From Symsagittifera roscoffensis (lineage: Eukaryota; Xenacoelomorpha; Acoela; Convolutidae), in assembly GCF_963678635.1 (NCBI RefSeq), contig NC_087065.1:18301623-18365622 (forward strand): a DNA stretch of 64,000 nt, in the 5' to 3' direction. The position numbers and the translations under genes were made by a program. Each line of letters starts with the position of its first letter. The stretch's first letter is position 1. Below, piece by piece: positions 54,370 through 64,000 of this stretch. A model generated the notes under the pieces. That model searched no databases. It was not told where the DNA came from and saw nothing but the letters and a program-made list of their open reading frames with translations.

Positions 54370-54735
54370 TCAGTAGCGTGCCGAGCGGGTGGGGTGCTGG
54401 GACGACCGCCCTCCCTCAATTCTGGTTGCCACATTTTTCCAAAGGATCCAGCTTTGGTATAACTTTGCGACATCCTTTTTTGGCTGACCAACCTCAAAAT
54501 TGTTCTGAAGGCGCCTTTGGCGCCAATATAATCAATTTTGAGGAAAGAGCGCGCGCAGAAAAAACACAATTTTTTTGGTCAAAATTTCCACATAGAGCCT
54601 AAAAACATCTTTTTGGCCTGTTGTTTGAAAATTTTGTCTGCGGCGTAGAAAATTTTGGCCATTTAGGGTCCTTTTAGTATTTTTGGAGAGCTCGGAAAAG
54701 CAAATTAGTCTGAATCCTCTTCTCCGCCCTTTTTT
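54370..54735 (+). mobile_element. Diverged hAT MITE relative
   Basis: About 365 bp with the same internal order as the MITE at 18,255: GGGTGGGG, the GGCGCC(TTT)GGCGCC region, TTTTGAGG followed by GCGCGCGC, TTTTTTTGGTCAAAATTTCC, a TTTTTGGCCTGTT segment, a (G)CGGCG region and a degenerate CCGCCC end. The 5' terminus reads CAGTAGCGTGCCGAGCGGG, unlike the other copies. It is an old member or a sister subfamily. Confidence 0.65.
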
Positions 54736-55795
54736 CTATAGAACTCGATTCCATGTTATATCTAGGCTCTGTTCTCAAGTTCTTCGTTTATGATTAAAAA
54801 ACTTCGAACTCAGTCTAGGAATTAAATTTTTGAAGAAAAATATTAAAACTATTAAAACATTTTAAATATATGGTTTTTAAAAGATTTTTGAAACTGCCTC
54901 CTGCTACCATGCTAACTTGTAGTTTCAGGTCTTAGTCAAAGCTAAAGTTGAAAAAGAACTGTTTCTTACAGAAGCATTTTAAGTTATGTTCTTTTTCTCT
55001 TTTTAGATAACTAACACTAGTGGTTTCACTTTCAAGGTCCTGGTCATCTAACATTATGCACCCCATGCTGCTTGTACACATTTTCTGAAACTTGGGCTCC
55101 ACAAAAAAAAAAGAAAAAATAACTCAATTGTCTCAAGTTTGGGCTCAAATTTAGCCTCCAATAGGTAAGTTTCTTTTGTGACAACAAAAAACCATAAAGC
55201 TAAAAGTTGAGCTCACTCGTCTACATCTCAAAGTAAACGGTTGGCAAAAAGCGAATATGTGTCTGCATTAAGCATTGACAAATCAATTTTTTTTGTGAAA
55301 AGTATTTCAATATTTCAATCTATGTTTGCCAAAAATTAGTCGAAATTAAGGGGAACCAGGAACGATTGAATAGTGTCGAAAAAATTGAAGTCTACAATCC
55401 ATGACTTTTTTTGCGAAAAACAAACATGGCAAATGGTTGTCAGAGTTTTTGACAATTTTTCAAACAGTTTTTTGACAAACCATGGAGAAAATAATGCTAG
55501 CTCGGTTCCAAGTTTGCTCAATTTAAAAATTGTCAGGTTCCTAGCAAGGTTCCGAGTTTTCCAAAATCTGATTATAAGTAATGATAAATAAATGGTCCTG
55601 AAATTTTTAAAGTATGGGCAAAATTTGATACTTTTTGTGAAATATGCTCACAATTTTTTTTTCATGTTTTGATCAACCCAGGAACCTTAGTAAAACAATT
55701 GAAAAAATTATCAAAGCAAAATATGGAAAATCTAACTCTACATGCAAAAAGCGGACCAGAAACTAATTAAAAATTTGCCAAATTTTTGCTGACTT
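54736..55795. other. Non-coding stretch
   Basis: About 1 kb, AT-rich, no recognised gene or clear repeat. Overlapping short frames on both strands near 55,336-55,591 lack features. Confidence 0.4.
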
Positions 55796-57563
55796 GCTTT
55801 TTTTGTCAAGTTTTCATTTTAATTTTGCAGAAAAGGCAATTGATGAAAAATATCGAACGTTTCATACATGTCGTCCTGTGGTTTTTCATCCCTCAAAAAA
55901 CTTTAAAGTAATTTTGTTGCATTGCATTCTTTTCTAATCGATGTGTGGTAATTATCCCGTTGTAATTAATCTCAAGGTAGCTTTATTTATTGTGCATTTA
56001 TTTAATGGTCATTAAAAGTGGAAAAAAATTACAAAGTTTTTTTTTCGAAGGCTCTTTTTTTTCAAAAAACGGAAATATTTTTTGCCGAAAACTTAATTGT
56101 AGTCTTGATATCGTTTTTGTTGAACTTTTTGATGGCTTACATTCCCCAAAGTTTTGAAACGTGATCAAGTTGCGAAAAAAGTTTTGAACCAATGAAATGT
56201 TTTCCAGCGAACGCCTGTCGTCCTGGCAGTCCGCGCCCTGCGAGAAATTTTTTCAATAGAGAAAAAGCATGATAACAGAAAGTGGTTTCTACCTTGGCGC
56301 AAAATACGACAAATCAGCTCCTTTGTCTCAAAAAAGAGCTCAATAATAGGCTAAAACATCGGATCTATTTTTTCTATGATAGTATGGGACTAATAGTGTC
56401 AAACATATGCTTCATTATCAAAGTGTCAAAAAGTTTTGCTCAAAAATTTGACCTAGACATCTGTCCATGTCTGATTTATGCTATGAGCGAATAAAATTTT
56501 CTTGGTCATTTTTTTTTAAATTTAGCAGAAAAGGCAATTGATGAAAAATATTTAAAGTTTCAGACAGAGCCGGCGTCATTTTTTCATGTTTTGGCTGGAA
56601 AACTTTATTGTTAAAGATCCTAATGTTTGCAGAGAGCTCAATCGGGGTTTCAAAATGCGACATGGATCAAAAAATGTTTCAAAAAATTGAACGCACGCGA
56701 AAGCAAGTTTTTAATTATTTTTTATTAACTTTCAGAACAAAATACCAAAGAAACTAACTCTACGTACTAAAGACAAATTCATACTGAAACTAGGTAAAAA
56801 ATTTTTGACCTAGATCCCCATGTAATTGTTTTTTGCTATGGTCAAATTGCTTTGGTAAAGTTTTCAGTTTAATTTAGCAAAAAAAAACAATTGATAAAAG
56901 ATATCAAAATTTTCAAACAGAGGCAGAGTAATGTTTTTTTTGGCTCGATCAAGCTTATTGTTTTCACAATTGATTATCTTCGATAATCAACAAGTGATCA
57001 AAAACAAAATTTAAGAGCTTGCTTTTGAGCTTGCATAAGTTTTGATCTACGCAGGATTTTAAGAACCTAATTGAGTTCGCTGTAAACATTAGGATCTTTA
57101 TCATAAAGTTGTTTTTGGAAACATCCCTGCAAAAACTGAAAAATTATTTCAGAAAGATTCAGATAAAATTATTATTAAATTTCTTGTCAGACATCCCTTT
57201 TCAAAATTACGCGCTGAAATTTCGGTGTTTTTAGAGAAAAATTTCCAGTAATTATTTTAGTTTTTACTCTTGAATGTTACAAAAAAGCTTGTATCACGGT
57301 TTTGGGTAGTTTTGTTTTTGATGAATATTTGATATTATCCTTGAAGATGGCCAAAAACGTAACAAGAGCTAAAACCAGACCTGATTTCGGGTAAAAAAGC
57401 TGGAATTACTTTCTGGTGTTCATTCAATAACACTGGTTCGCACTGATAAGGTAAAAATGATTCGCACTGTTAGTTACACTTTTGTTTAATCATTTTTATA
57501 CATCAATCGCAGTGAAATTTAATTTCTTGACTTAAGCTTTCGGCAAAAAATTACGCTTTATAC
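55796..57563. repeat. Tandemly duplicated ~1.77-kb unit, copy 1
   Basis: Begins GCTTTTTTTGTCAAGTTTTC and ends near ACGCTTTATACAAG. It recurs at 57,580 with an offset of 1,784-1,785 bp. It contains three diverged internal repeats of a GCAGAAAAGGCAATTGATGA-type word at about 55,828, 56,524 and 56,876, each near a TTTCA(A/G/T)ACA segment, suggesting an older, shorter repeat that was amplified. Short open frames inside (55,998-56,192 -, 56,282-56,494 +) have no motif. Confidence 0.85.
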
Positions 57564-57579
57564 AAGTTTTCTCTTTTCT

Positions 57580-59350
57580 GCTTTTTTTGTCAAGTTTTCA
57601 TTTTAATTTTGCAGAAAAGGCAATTGATGAAAAATATCGAACGTTTCATACATGTCGTCCTGTGGTTTTTCATCCCTCAAAAAACTTTAAAGTAATTTTG
57701 TTGCATTGCATTCTTTTCTAATCGATGTGTGGTAATTATCCCGTTGTAATTAATCTCAAGGTAGCTTTATTTATTGTGCATTTATTTAATGGTAATTAAA
57801 AGTGAAAAAAAAATTACAAAGTTTTTTTTTCGAAGGCTCTTTTTTTTCAAAAAACGGAAATATTTTTTGCCGAAAACTTAATTGTAGTCTTGATATCGTT
57901 TTTGTGGAACTTTTTGATGGCTTACATTCCCCAAAGTTTTGAAACGTGATCAAGTTGCGAAAAAAGTTTTGAACCAATGAAATGTTTTCCAGCGAACACC
58001 TGTCGTCCTGGCAGTCCGCGCCCTGCGAGAAATTTTTTCAATAGAGAAAAAGCATGATAACAGAAAGCGGTTTCTACCTTGGCGCAAAATACGACAAATC
58101 AGCTCCTTTGTCTCAAAAAAGAGCTCAATAATAGGCTAAAACATCGGATCTATTTTTTCTATGATAGTATGGGACTAATAGTGTCAAACATATGCTTCAT
58201 TATCAAAGTGTCAAAAAGTTTTGCTCAAAAATTTGACCTAGACATCTGTCCATGTCTGATTTATGCTATGAGCGAATAAAATTTTCTTGGTCATTTTTTT
58301 TTAAATTTAGCAGAAAAGGCAATTGATGAAAAATATTTAAAGTTTCAGACAGAGCCGGCGTCATGTTTTCATGTTTTGGCTGGAAAACTTTATTGTTAAA
58401 GATCCTAATGTTTGCAGAGAGCTCAATCGGGGTTTCAAAATGCGACATGGATCAAAAAATGTTTCAAAAAATTGAACGCACGCGAAAGCAAGTTTTTAAT
58501 TATTTTTTATTAACTTTCAGAACAAAATACCAAAGAAACTAACTCTACGTACTAAAGACAAATTCATACTGAAACTTGGTAAAAAAATTTTGACCTAGAT
58601 CCCCATGTAATTGTTTTATGCTATGGTCAAATTGCTTTGGTAAAGTTTTCAGTTTAATTTAGCAAAAAAAAACAATTGATAAAAGATATCAAAATTTTCA
58701 AACAGAGGCAGAGTAATGTTTTTTTTTTGGCTCGATCAAGCTTATTGTTTTCACAATTGATTATCTTCGATAATCAACGAGTGATCAAAAACAAAATTTA
58801 AGAGCTTGCTTTTGAGCTTGCATAAGTTTTGATCTACGCAGGATTTTAAGAACCTAATTGAGTTCGCTGTAAACATTAGGATCTTTATCATAAAGTTGTT
58901 TTTGGAAACATCCCTGCAAAAACTGAAAAATTATTTCAGAAAGATTCAGATAAAATTATTATTAAATTTCTTGTCAGACATCCTTTTTCAAAATTACGCG
59001 CTGAAATTTCGGTGTTTTTAGAGAAAAATTTCCAGTAATTATTTTAGTTTTTACTCTTGAATGTTACAAAAAAGCTTGTATCACGGTTTTGGGTAGTTTT
59101 GTTTTTGATGAATATTTGATATTATCCTTGAAGATGGCCAAAAACGTAACAAGAGCTAAAACCAGACCTGATTTCGGGTAAAAAAGCTGAAATTACTTTC
59201 TGGTGTTCATTCAATAACACTGGTTCGCACTGATAAGGTAAAAATGATTCGCACTGTTAGTTACACTTTTGTTTAATCATTTTTATACATCAATCGCAGT
59301 GAAATTTAATTTCTTGACTTAAGCTTTCGGCAAAAAATTACGCTTTATAC
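57580..59350. repeat. Tandemly duplicated ~1.77-kb unit, copy 2
   Basis: Second copy of 55,796-57,563. It differs by few substitutions (for example GGTCATTAAAAGTGG against GGTAATTAAAAGTGA) and small homopolymer indels. A 16-bp spacer (57,564-57,579) separates the copies. After ACGCTTTATACAA the sequence diverges. No coding function is seen. Confidence 0.85.
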
Positions 59351-59560
59351 AAAATATACAAAACTTTCAGCAAAACGTTACGCTTGTTACTTACGTTTCA
59401 TACTATTTCGCCGGTCTTCCCAATGTTTTTTGCATTTTTTTCTCGATTCGGCTTTTTCATAAAGTGATACCAATAAACGAGACTGTCTAAAAAATTCAGA
59501 AAGTTGGGCTTAATTGGTGGTTCCTTTTTTGATAACTTCTCGAGTCGGGGTTTGCGGCTT
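59351..59560. other. Short non-coding stretch
   Basis: No gene or clear repeat seen. Confidence 0.35.
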
Positions 59561-60470
59561 ATTTATCGACTTTGATGGCCGTGCCGATGTTAATTCAGCG
59601 GCCAAAAATCCATAGACTGGACAAAATTATAAGTTGCGGCGGACAAAGTCTAAAAATACCGTATCTTGGTCGCAATGATCACAAAGTCTGAAAATGGCGT
59701 AACTCGGGCGCGATGGTCGAAAAAGAAGTCGCGGACAAAGTCTGGAAATATCCAATCTCGGTCGCGATGTTCAAAAAATTATTCACTGCTGCATGGCAAA
59801 CAATAAGTTGCGACATAGTTGAAAAATTAGTCGCCTTAGGATTTTTCGGTGTGGAACTAGCGTGGTCGCAAAATTAATCGCGGCGTGGTCAAATAATTAG
59901 TGCTCATGGTCAAAAAATTAGTCGCGGCATGGTCCAAAAATTAGTCGGGCATAGTAAAAAATTTGGTCGGGGCATGGTCAAAAAATTAGTCGTAGCATGG
60001 TAAAAATTAAGTCGCGACGTGGTTCAAAACACGTTTTTGGTGTAGGGCGAAATTGTTCTTGGCCGAAAAATTATTTCTACAAAAATAGTCCAACATTTTT
60101 CCTGGAGCAAACAATTAACTTTTTTTTTGCACGGCAAATAGTGGAATTGTGCGAATCGCTCAAGCTTTTTTCGGTCAACTGTTTTTTCTCAGTCGTTTTT
60201 CCCTGATTGCCGTTAAATTTTCTTCGGTTTCACCGTCGCAGTTAAATTTCCTTCTGTCGCGCCGCTCCTGATTAACTTTCCTTTGGTCGCGCGGGTCGCG
60301 GTTAAATTTCCTTCGGTCGCACCGGTCGGGGACACATTGTTGTTGTCTGCAAATTCTGGAAATGTCAAATTTTACTCTCGGCGGTCTGAAAATATCCAAT
60401 TTCGGTCGCAGCAGTCCGGAAATACCAAAGTTTTATCGCGACGGTCTGATCATAAAATCACAACCTAGAC
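59561..60470. repeat. Degenerate GTCGCGG-rich tandem repeats
   Basis: A GC-richer island made of related degenerate units. 59,630-59,770 has ~55-bp units with GGACAAAGTCT(G/A)AAAATA and TCTCGGTCGCGATG. 59,800-60,030 has ~22-bp units of the AAAAATTAGTCGCGGCATGGTC kind. 60,205-60,320 has four ~30-bp units with GTTAAATTTCCTTCGGTCGC. 60,370-60,450 has units with GGTCTGAAAATATCCAATTTCGGTCGC. All share GGTCGCG. Frames through it (for example 60,175-60,399 -) are repeat artefacts. Confidence 0.7.
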
Positions 60471-62446
60471 CCAAGAGGGAACAAATCGCACCAAGAACTG
60501 AGCTCACTCATTCTTTTCTCATAAAAACTTTGACAAAAGCTTTTCTGCGTTAATAAAAACACTGATTAACGGAAAAATAATGCAGGCTAGGTTTTTTTGG
60601 TCGCTCAATTTTTGGACTACAAGTTTTGATAAAATTGATTTGCAAAAAAATGATTTCCATATCTTTTTAATAAGCCTCAAGCAAAGTTAATGGAAAACTT
60701 GATGCACTTATTAGAACCATTTAAACACCTTTTTTGAAGTCCTACACCACAAACAGTATGTCGCGAGTGGTTCACAAGAGTAGAACGAAAACCCTTGCTA
60801 TTCCTTGCCAAAAAGTTTTCATCCTAGCTGAAAAGCTAACAATCTACATTACAAGGCCAAACTGTGCAGGGATAGGCCCACAGTTTGAACTGTGTTTTTC
60901 TCTGGAATTTAGAGACAACCCTACAAACATGTAAAAAATTTTTCAAAACGATCAAAGAGAATGAAAGATCAAAACAAGAACAAAAAGAGCATCCTTGTTC
61001 CCAAATACGCTTATAATTACAAAATTCACAGCTTGGCTTCGTAATGTAAGCTTGAGTTCAATCAGGATTTCAAAAAAAAGCAATTTATTCAAAATTGTTT
61101 TCAGGCTTTTTCTCCGATTTGAAAAAATTAGTGTAACCAAGATACTAAAATATGTGAAGTAAATTTTCACAATATATGAAATCAGTGAAACAAAAACTAT
61201 TTTGCATGAGATTATAGCCATACATGAGTCGCAAATGATTTGTTATCGTTGGTGTTGTTATGGTTATTATTATTCTTTTTGTTGCTGTTTTCAAGAACTG
61301 GTATTTCGCTTGATTCGCCTTTTGTCTGCTTATTCTCAAAAATTCCGATACCGTTAAGGAGACAGACTCCAAATTTCAACGTCAGTTCGGCGCAACTCGT
61401 GTGAGCGTAGTCCAATAACAGTTCGCTACAGCTATTCTCGTCTCTCAGCTTCTCGTGTAAGGTAGCACAACATTTCTCAAACTGAGCCGAGTGTTTCATC
61501 TGCAAGTATTTACCGTAGCAAGCACAGTAGTTTTTCGCGGAAACAAATTAGAAGTTGAATGATCACAAGGCGAATCGCAACACTCGCTCTGAGTTTTAAC
61601 TTATTGTACCGAGCACAATCGGGAAACAACAACTCGTAGTCGGATTCTTTTTTCGAGCAAATTTGTCAGTTGAGATTTGAGGCTGAGTGATATATAATAT
61701 TGAAGATTTTATACCTTACTATATTGAAGACCTGAATAATCCCCCGTGCCGTTAATATATCTGAGTAAAATTTTTGCAAGCTATTTTTAGACATAGAAAC
61801 GACCTTTTGTGTAAGCGTGGAGGCTCTTAGCAACAAAACTTCTTCGAGTTCTCCAAGTTATGTGGCACAAATTTTGAAGCACTTTTTCTTCTTCACTTTT
61901 CTTTGCAAAAAATACAAACTTTCAAACCTTTTTACGAGCACTTTCGATAACTTTAAGTAATGACTATTTGTTTAGGTTTTCATCAACAAAGTATTTCTAG
62001 TGTGTTTGCTGATTAAGTTTCACAAATGATTTATTGATATATTAGAAGCAAGAAAAATCAAAAAACGGAAATGCGCTGTTTTTCATTTTTCATTTTTGTT
62101 GCAATGATATTTTTTAAATCAAACAACTTTTGTTCGAGTTTTATATGAGTTGTCTTTTTTTTGCGATTTGTTTTTTTTTGCGAGTTCTCTTTTTTGCAAG
62201 AAGTTGCGCTAATTTCTGTGCTACTTGCGCATTATTGGTTAGTTTCTGTCTCTTGGGTTTTTGTTATAGAGTTTTTATAGAGCTGGTATTTATGGTGTTG
62301 TCGGTCATAACCAAGGGTGCTGGCAGAACTTTTATCAACCCCCCCCCCTTCTCTTAATTTACACCATCAGGTCACACGCACCCGCTCCTTCAGTTTGATT
62401 CAGACAATGGCTGAGAATCAAGATATCTGGCTGTTTCTCTTAGTTT
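60471..62446. other. Non-coding stretch with one small Cys-containing ORF
   Basis: About 2 kb without a recognised gene. On the minus strand, 61,212-61,505 encodes 97 residues with six Cys in the first half (FEKCCATLHEKLRDENSC, HTSCAEL, GVCLLN) and an Asn-rich tail. I cannot assign it, and it may be chance. A C-run and pyrimidine tract lies near 62,339-62,355. Confidence 0.4.
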
Positions 62447-62821
62447 TCAGAAGATATGATAGCCACAAAAAACTAAAAAAGTTATAGCAGCGGTAGTTTT
62501 CAAACTAGCTTTAATTTTTTGTTCTATAAAAATTTGTTTTAAAGATTTTGTTTATCTAACTAGATTTTAAACAATACTATCGGGCTGACCAAAAATCGCT
62601 GTCTTTTCTTATAAGAATCTTACAACTTCTTACAAAACTGAGCTCTAAGAATGTTACAAGATAGGGACTTTTAATTATTGAAAAAAGATATAAGATAGTG
62701 ACTTTTGGTCAACCCGGGAGTGTTGCTTAAAATCTAGTAAGGTAATCAGTCTTTAAAACCATTTTTTTAGTACTTTGTGGCTATCAGATCTTCTGGAAGA
62801 TTGTAAGACAGGCTTCTGGAA
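62447..62821. repeat. Foldback element with ~110-150-bp inverted arms
   Basis: Left arm features: AGAAGATATGATAGCCACAA, TTTTAAAGATT, TAGATTTTAAACAATACTATCGGGCTGACCAAAAATC. The right arm carries the complements: GACTTTTGGTCAACCCGGGAGTGTTGCTTAAAATCTAGTAAG, AATCAGTCTTTAAAACC, TTGTGGCTATCAGATCTTCT. The centre is AT-rich with TCTTATAAGA-type words. The left arm carries ~40 bp extra. Likely a decayed MITE or foldback transposon; no target duplication identified. Confidence 0.65.
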
Positions 62822-63711
62822 GCAGCCAGATTGTAAGACAGGAATCTTTTCCTTCCGTTTGATTAAAAAAATGGCTGGGCATCGAACAAGAAAAGTTATA
62901 AGAACTATGGTAAAAAAATTGAACTAAAATTTAGTCGAAAGCGTTTTTTTTTAAGTTAAGTGTTCTCAAAATAATTATTTATTTTGAAAAATTCACCTTT
63001 CAATTTTTAAAAAAAATTGTAACAGAAAATTTTCCTACAAATCTTATAAGAAGTTCTAAGATGGAGGATTTTTTTGTAGGATGGTCAACCCGCGCTAGAA
63101 CAAAATTGATTTCAGTGAGTTTATTTAATTACCTTTGAAATGATTGGATTATTCGAATTTTGGTTAAAGTTTGCTTAACTTGATATCGTCCAAAACAAAA
63201 ATATTGAAAGTTTTTTTGAATAAAAACGCGTTCTTCAAACCGACTTTAGATTTCTCTACCCTTAACATACAAATGCGTAAAAATCCAGACCGTCCAAAAG
63301 ATTTGAATACCCAATTGGATCGAAAAATTTGAAGATTTTTTCTACTTTTGAATGCTCAGTAAGCCTGAGATACAGCCTAAGTACAGCCTATTCAGCAATT
63401 GCGTTGCCGATGGAGACTGATGTTAGGGGTGGTGGGGAAGTTTTGGAAGGTTTTGAGAAAAAATACAATCTGAAATAGCCCCATCGCGTGTTCCTGTTGC
63501 AGGAATCTTTTTTTGGTCGCATTTAGCTGTAAGAGTTTAAATTGGACTGCACGAGTGCTTCTGTTCAAAAACAAATTTTGTATCTGTTAGCATTCAAGCG
63601 CTCTTCTCAGTTTTTTTAAATTAGGTTTTTAAAATTTTTTCTTCTCTTAGGTTTTTTTTTGCTGCATTGAGTTGTTTCTTCTGATGAAGAGTGACCATCA
63701 TGTCTTGTGAG
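62822..63711. other. Non-coding stretch before the lectin terminal exon
   Basis: No gene recognised. A segment at about 62,853-62,880 (TCCTTCCGTTTGATT, AATGGCTG) is similar to one at about 62,389-62,415 left of the foldback, so the foldback may sit inside a larger duplicated element. The last ~60 bp are pyrimidine-rich (TTTTCTTCTCTTAGGTTTTTTTTT), as expected upstream of a 3' splice site. Confidence 0.4.
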
Positions 63712-63865
63712 TGAAGGCATGTGGCTTCCGAATGAGCCTAACAATGACTTGTCCCAAGGCGAATGGTGTGTAAGTCGAAAAGAATGGGAGGGCGAAACTG
63801 GACTGAATGACGAACCATGTGACAGCTTCAACCAAAACCAAGTCGTCTGCGAGTATTCAATCTAG
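63712..63865 (+). CDS. C-type lectin-like protein, terminal exon
   Basis: Encodes the second half of a C-type-lectin-like domain: MWLPNEPNND (the W.P.EPNN ligand-loop region), WCV (third Cys), LNDEPC (the WND..C region) and VVCEYSI before the stop at 63,863-63,865. The frame has a TGA at 63,692-63,694, so the exon should start after it, for example following the AG at 63,710-63,711. This is the half missing from the exons at 30,469 and 30,876 on the same strand. It could instead end a different lectin gene or be a pseudogene exon. Confidence 0.65.
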
Positions 63866-63897
63866 AATCAGAGAAGAACTGGGCTGGAATAGAGTAA

Positions 63898-63903
63898 AAT
63901 AAA
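63898..63903 (+). terminator. Polyadenylation signal AATAAA
   Basis: AATAAA lies 33 bp after the lectin stop codon on the same strand, which fits a very short 3' UTR and supports the terminal-exon call. Confidence 0.55.
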
Positions 63904-64000
63904 CCGAATTCTAAGATGAAACATTGGTTGACATTTTCGCAGTAAACAAGAGTTGTCGTAAAGTTGTCACATTGTCGTATAATTATTTCATCTTCTAGTT
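63904..64000. other. Right edge of window
   Basis: Ninety-seven bases of downstream flank; nothing recognised. Confidence 0.4.

Noticed and set aside
60175-60399. 74-aa Arg/Asp-rich ORF on the minus strand
   Set aside because: It is a translation of the 30-bp GTCGCGGTTAAATTTCC repeats.
63616-63831. 71-aa minus-strand ORF
   Set aside because: It is antisense to the lectin terminal exon, whose + strand reading matches conserved domain residues.

Overview
The window is AT-rich eukaryotic DNA, almost certainly from an invertebrate animal. It has a GT-AG intron, a secreted C-type-lectin-like gene with a TATA/Inr promoter and an AATAAA signal, and dense decayed animal transposons (Polinton/Maverick, hAT, Tc1/mariner, non-LTR and Ty3-type retroelements). 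I cannot place the phylum. No prokaryotic operons or CRISPR arrays are seen.

Layout. 1-8,678: a 21-bp minisatellite with higher-order repeat structure, ending at a 200-N scaffold gap. 9.9-13.7 kb: minus-strand ruin of a Polinton virion block (small ORF pair, charged ORF, penton-like minor capsid fragment, small basic protein, double-jelly-roll major capsid, adenain-type protease). No polymerase, integrase or ATPase is visible. 14.7-14.9 kb: a foldback. 17.2-18.8 kb and 21.0-23.5 kb: two broken non-LTR retrotransposons, the first split by a hAT MITE with a perfect 8-bp target duplication. 25.6-26.6 kb: a dead Tc1/mariner transposase. 28.4-30.0 kb: a 1.57-kb hAT element with a transposase remnant and the same termini as the MITE. 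30.47-31.1 kb: the first two exons of a C-type lectin-like gene; a matching last exon lies at 63.7 kb.

32.0-52.9 kb: the most striking part. A minus-strand Ty3-like element of about 18 kb lies between two apparently identical 1,511-bp direct repeats. In coding order it carries a 155-aa ORF, a long Gag with an N-terminal extension, protease, RT, RNase H, integrase, a small membrane ORF, a 378-codon ORF with no ATG, an 872-aa signal-peptide/membrane glycoprotein with a PTAP motif in its tail, and a 601-aa ORF that starts inside the glycoprotein stop codon. Gag-Pol keeps one frame but has four in-frame stops and two small frameshifts, while the four accessory frames remain open.

53-64 kb: mostly non-coding repeats, including a hAT-family relic, a 1.78-kb unit present twice in tandem, degenerate GTCGCGG-rich repeats, a foldback and the lectin terminal exon. 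If the lectin exons belong to one gene, the giant element and the repeats after it lie in an intron of about 32 kb.
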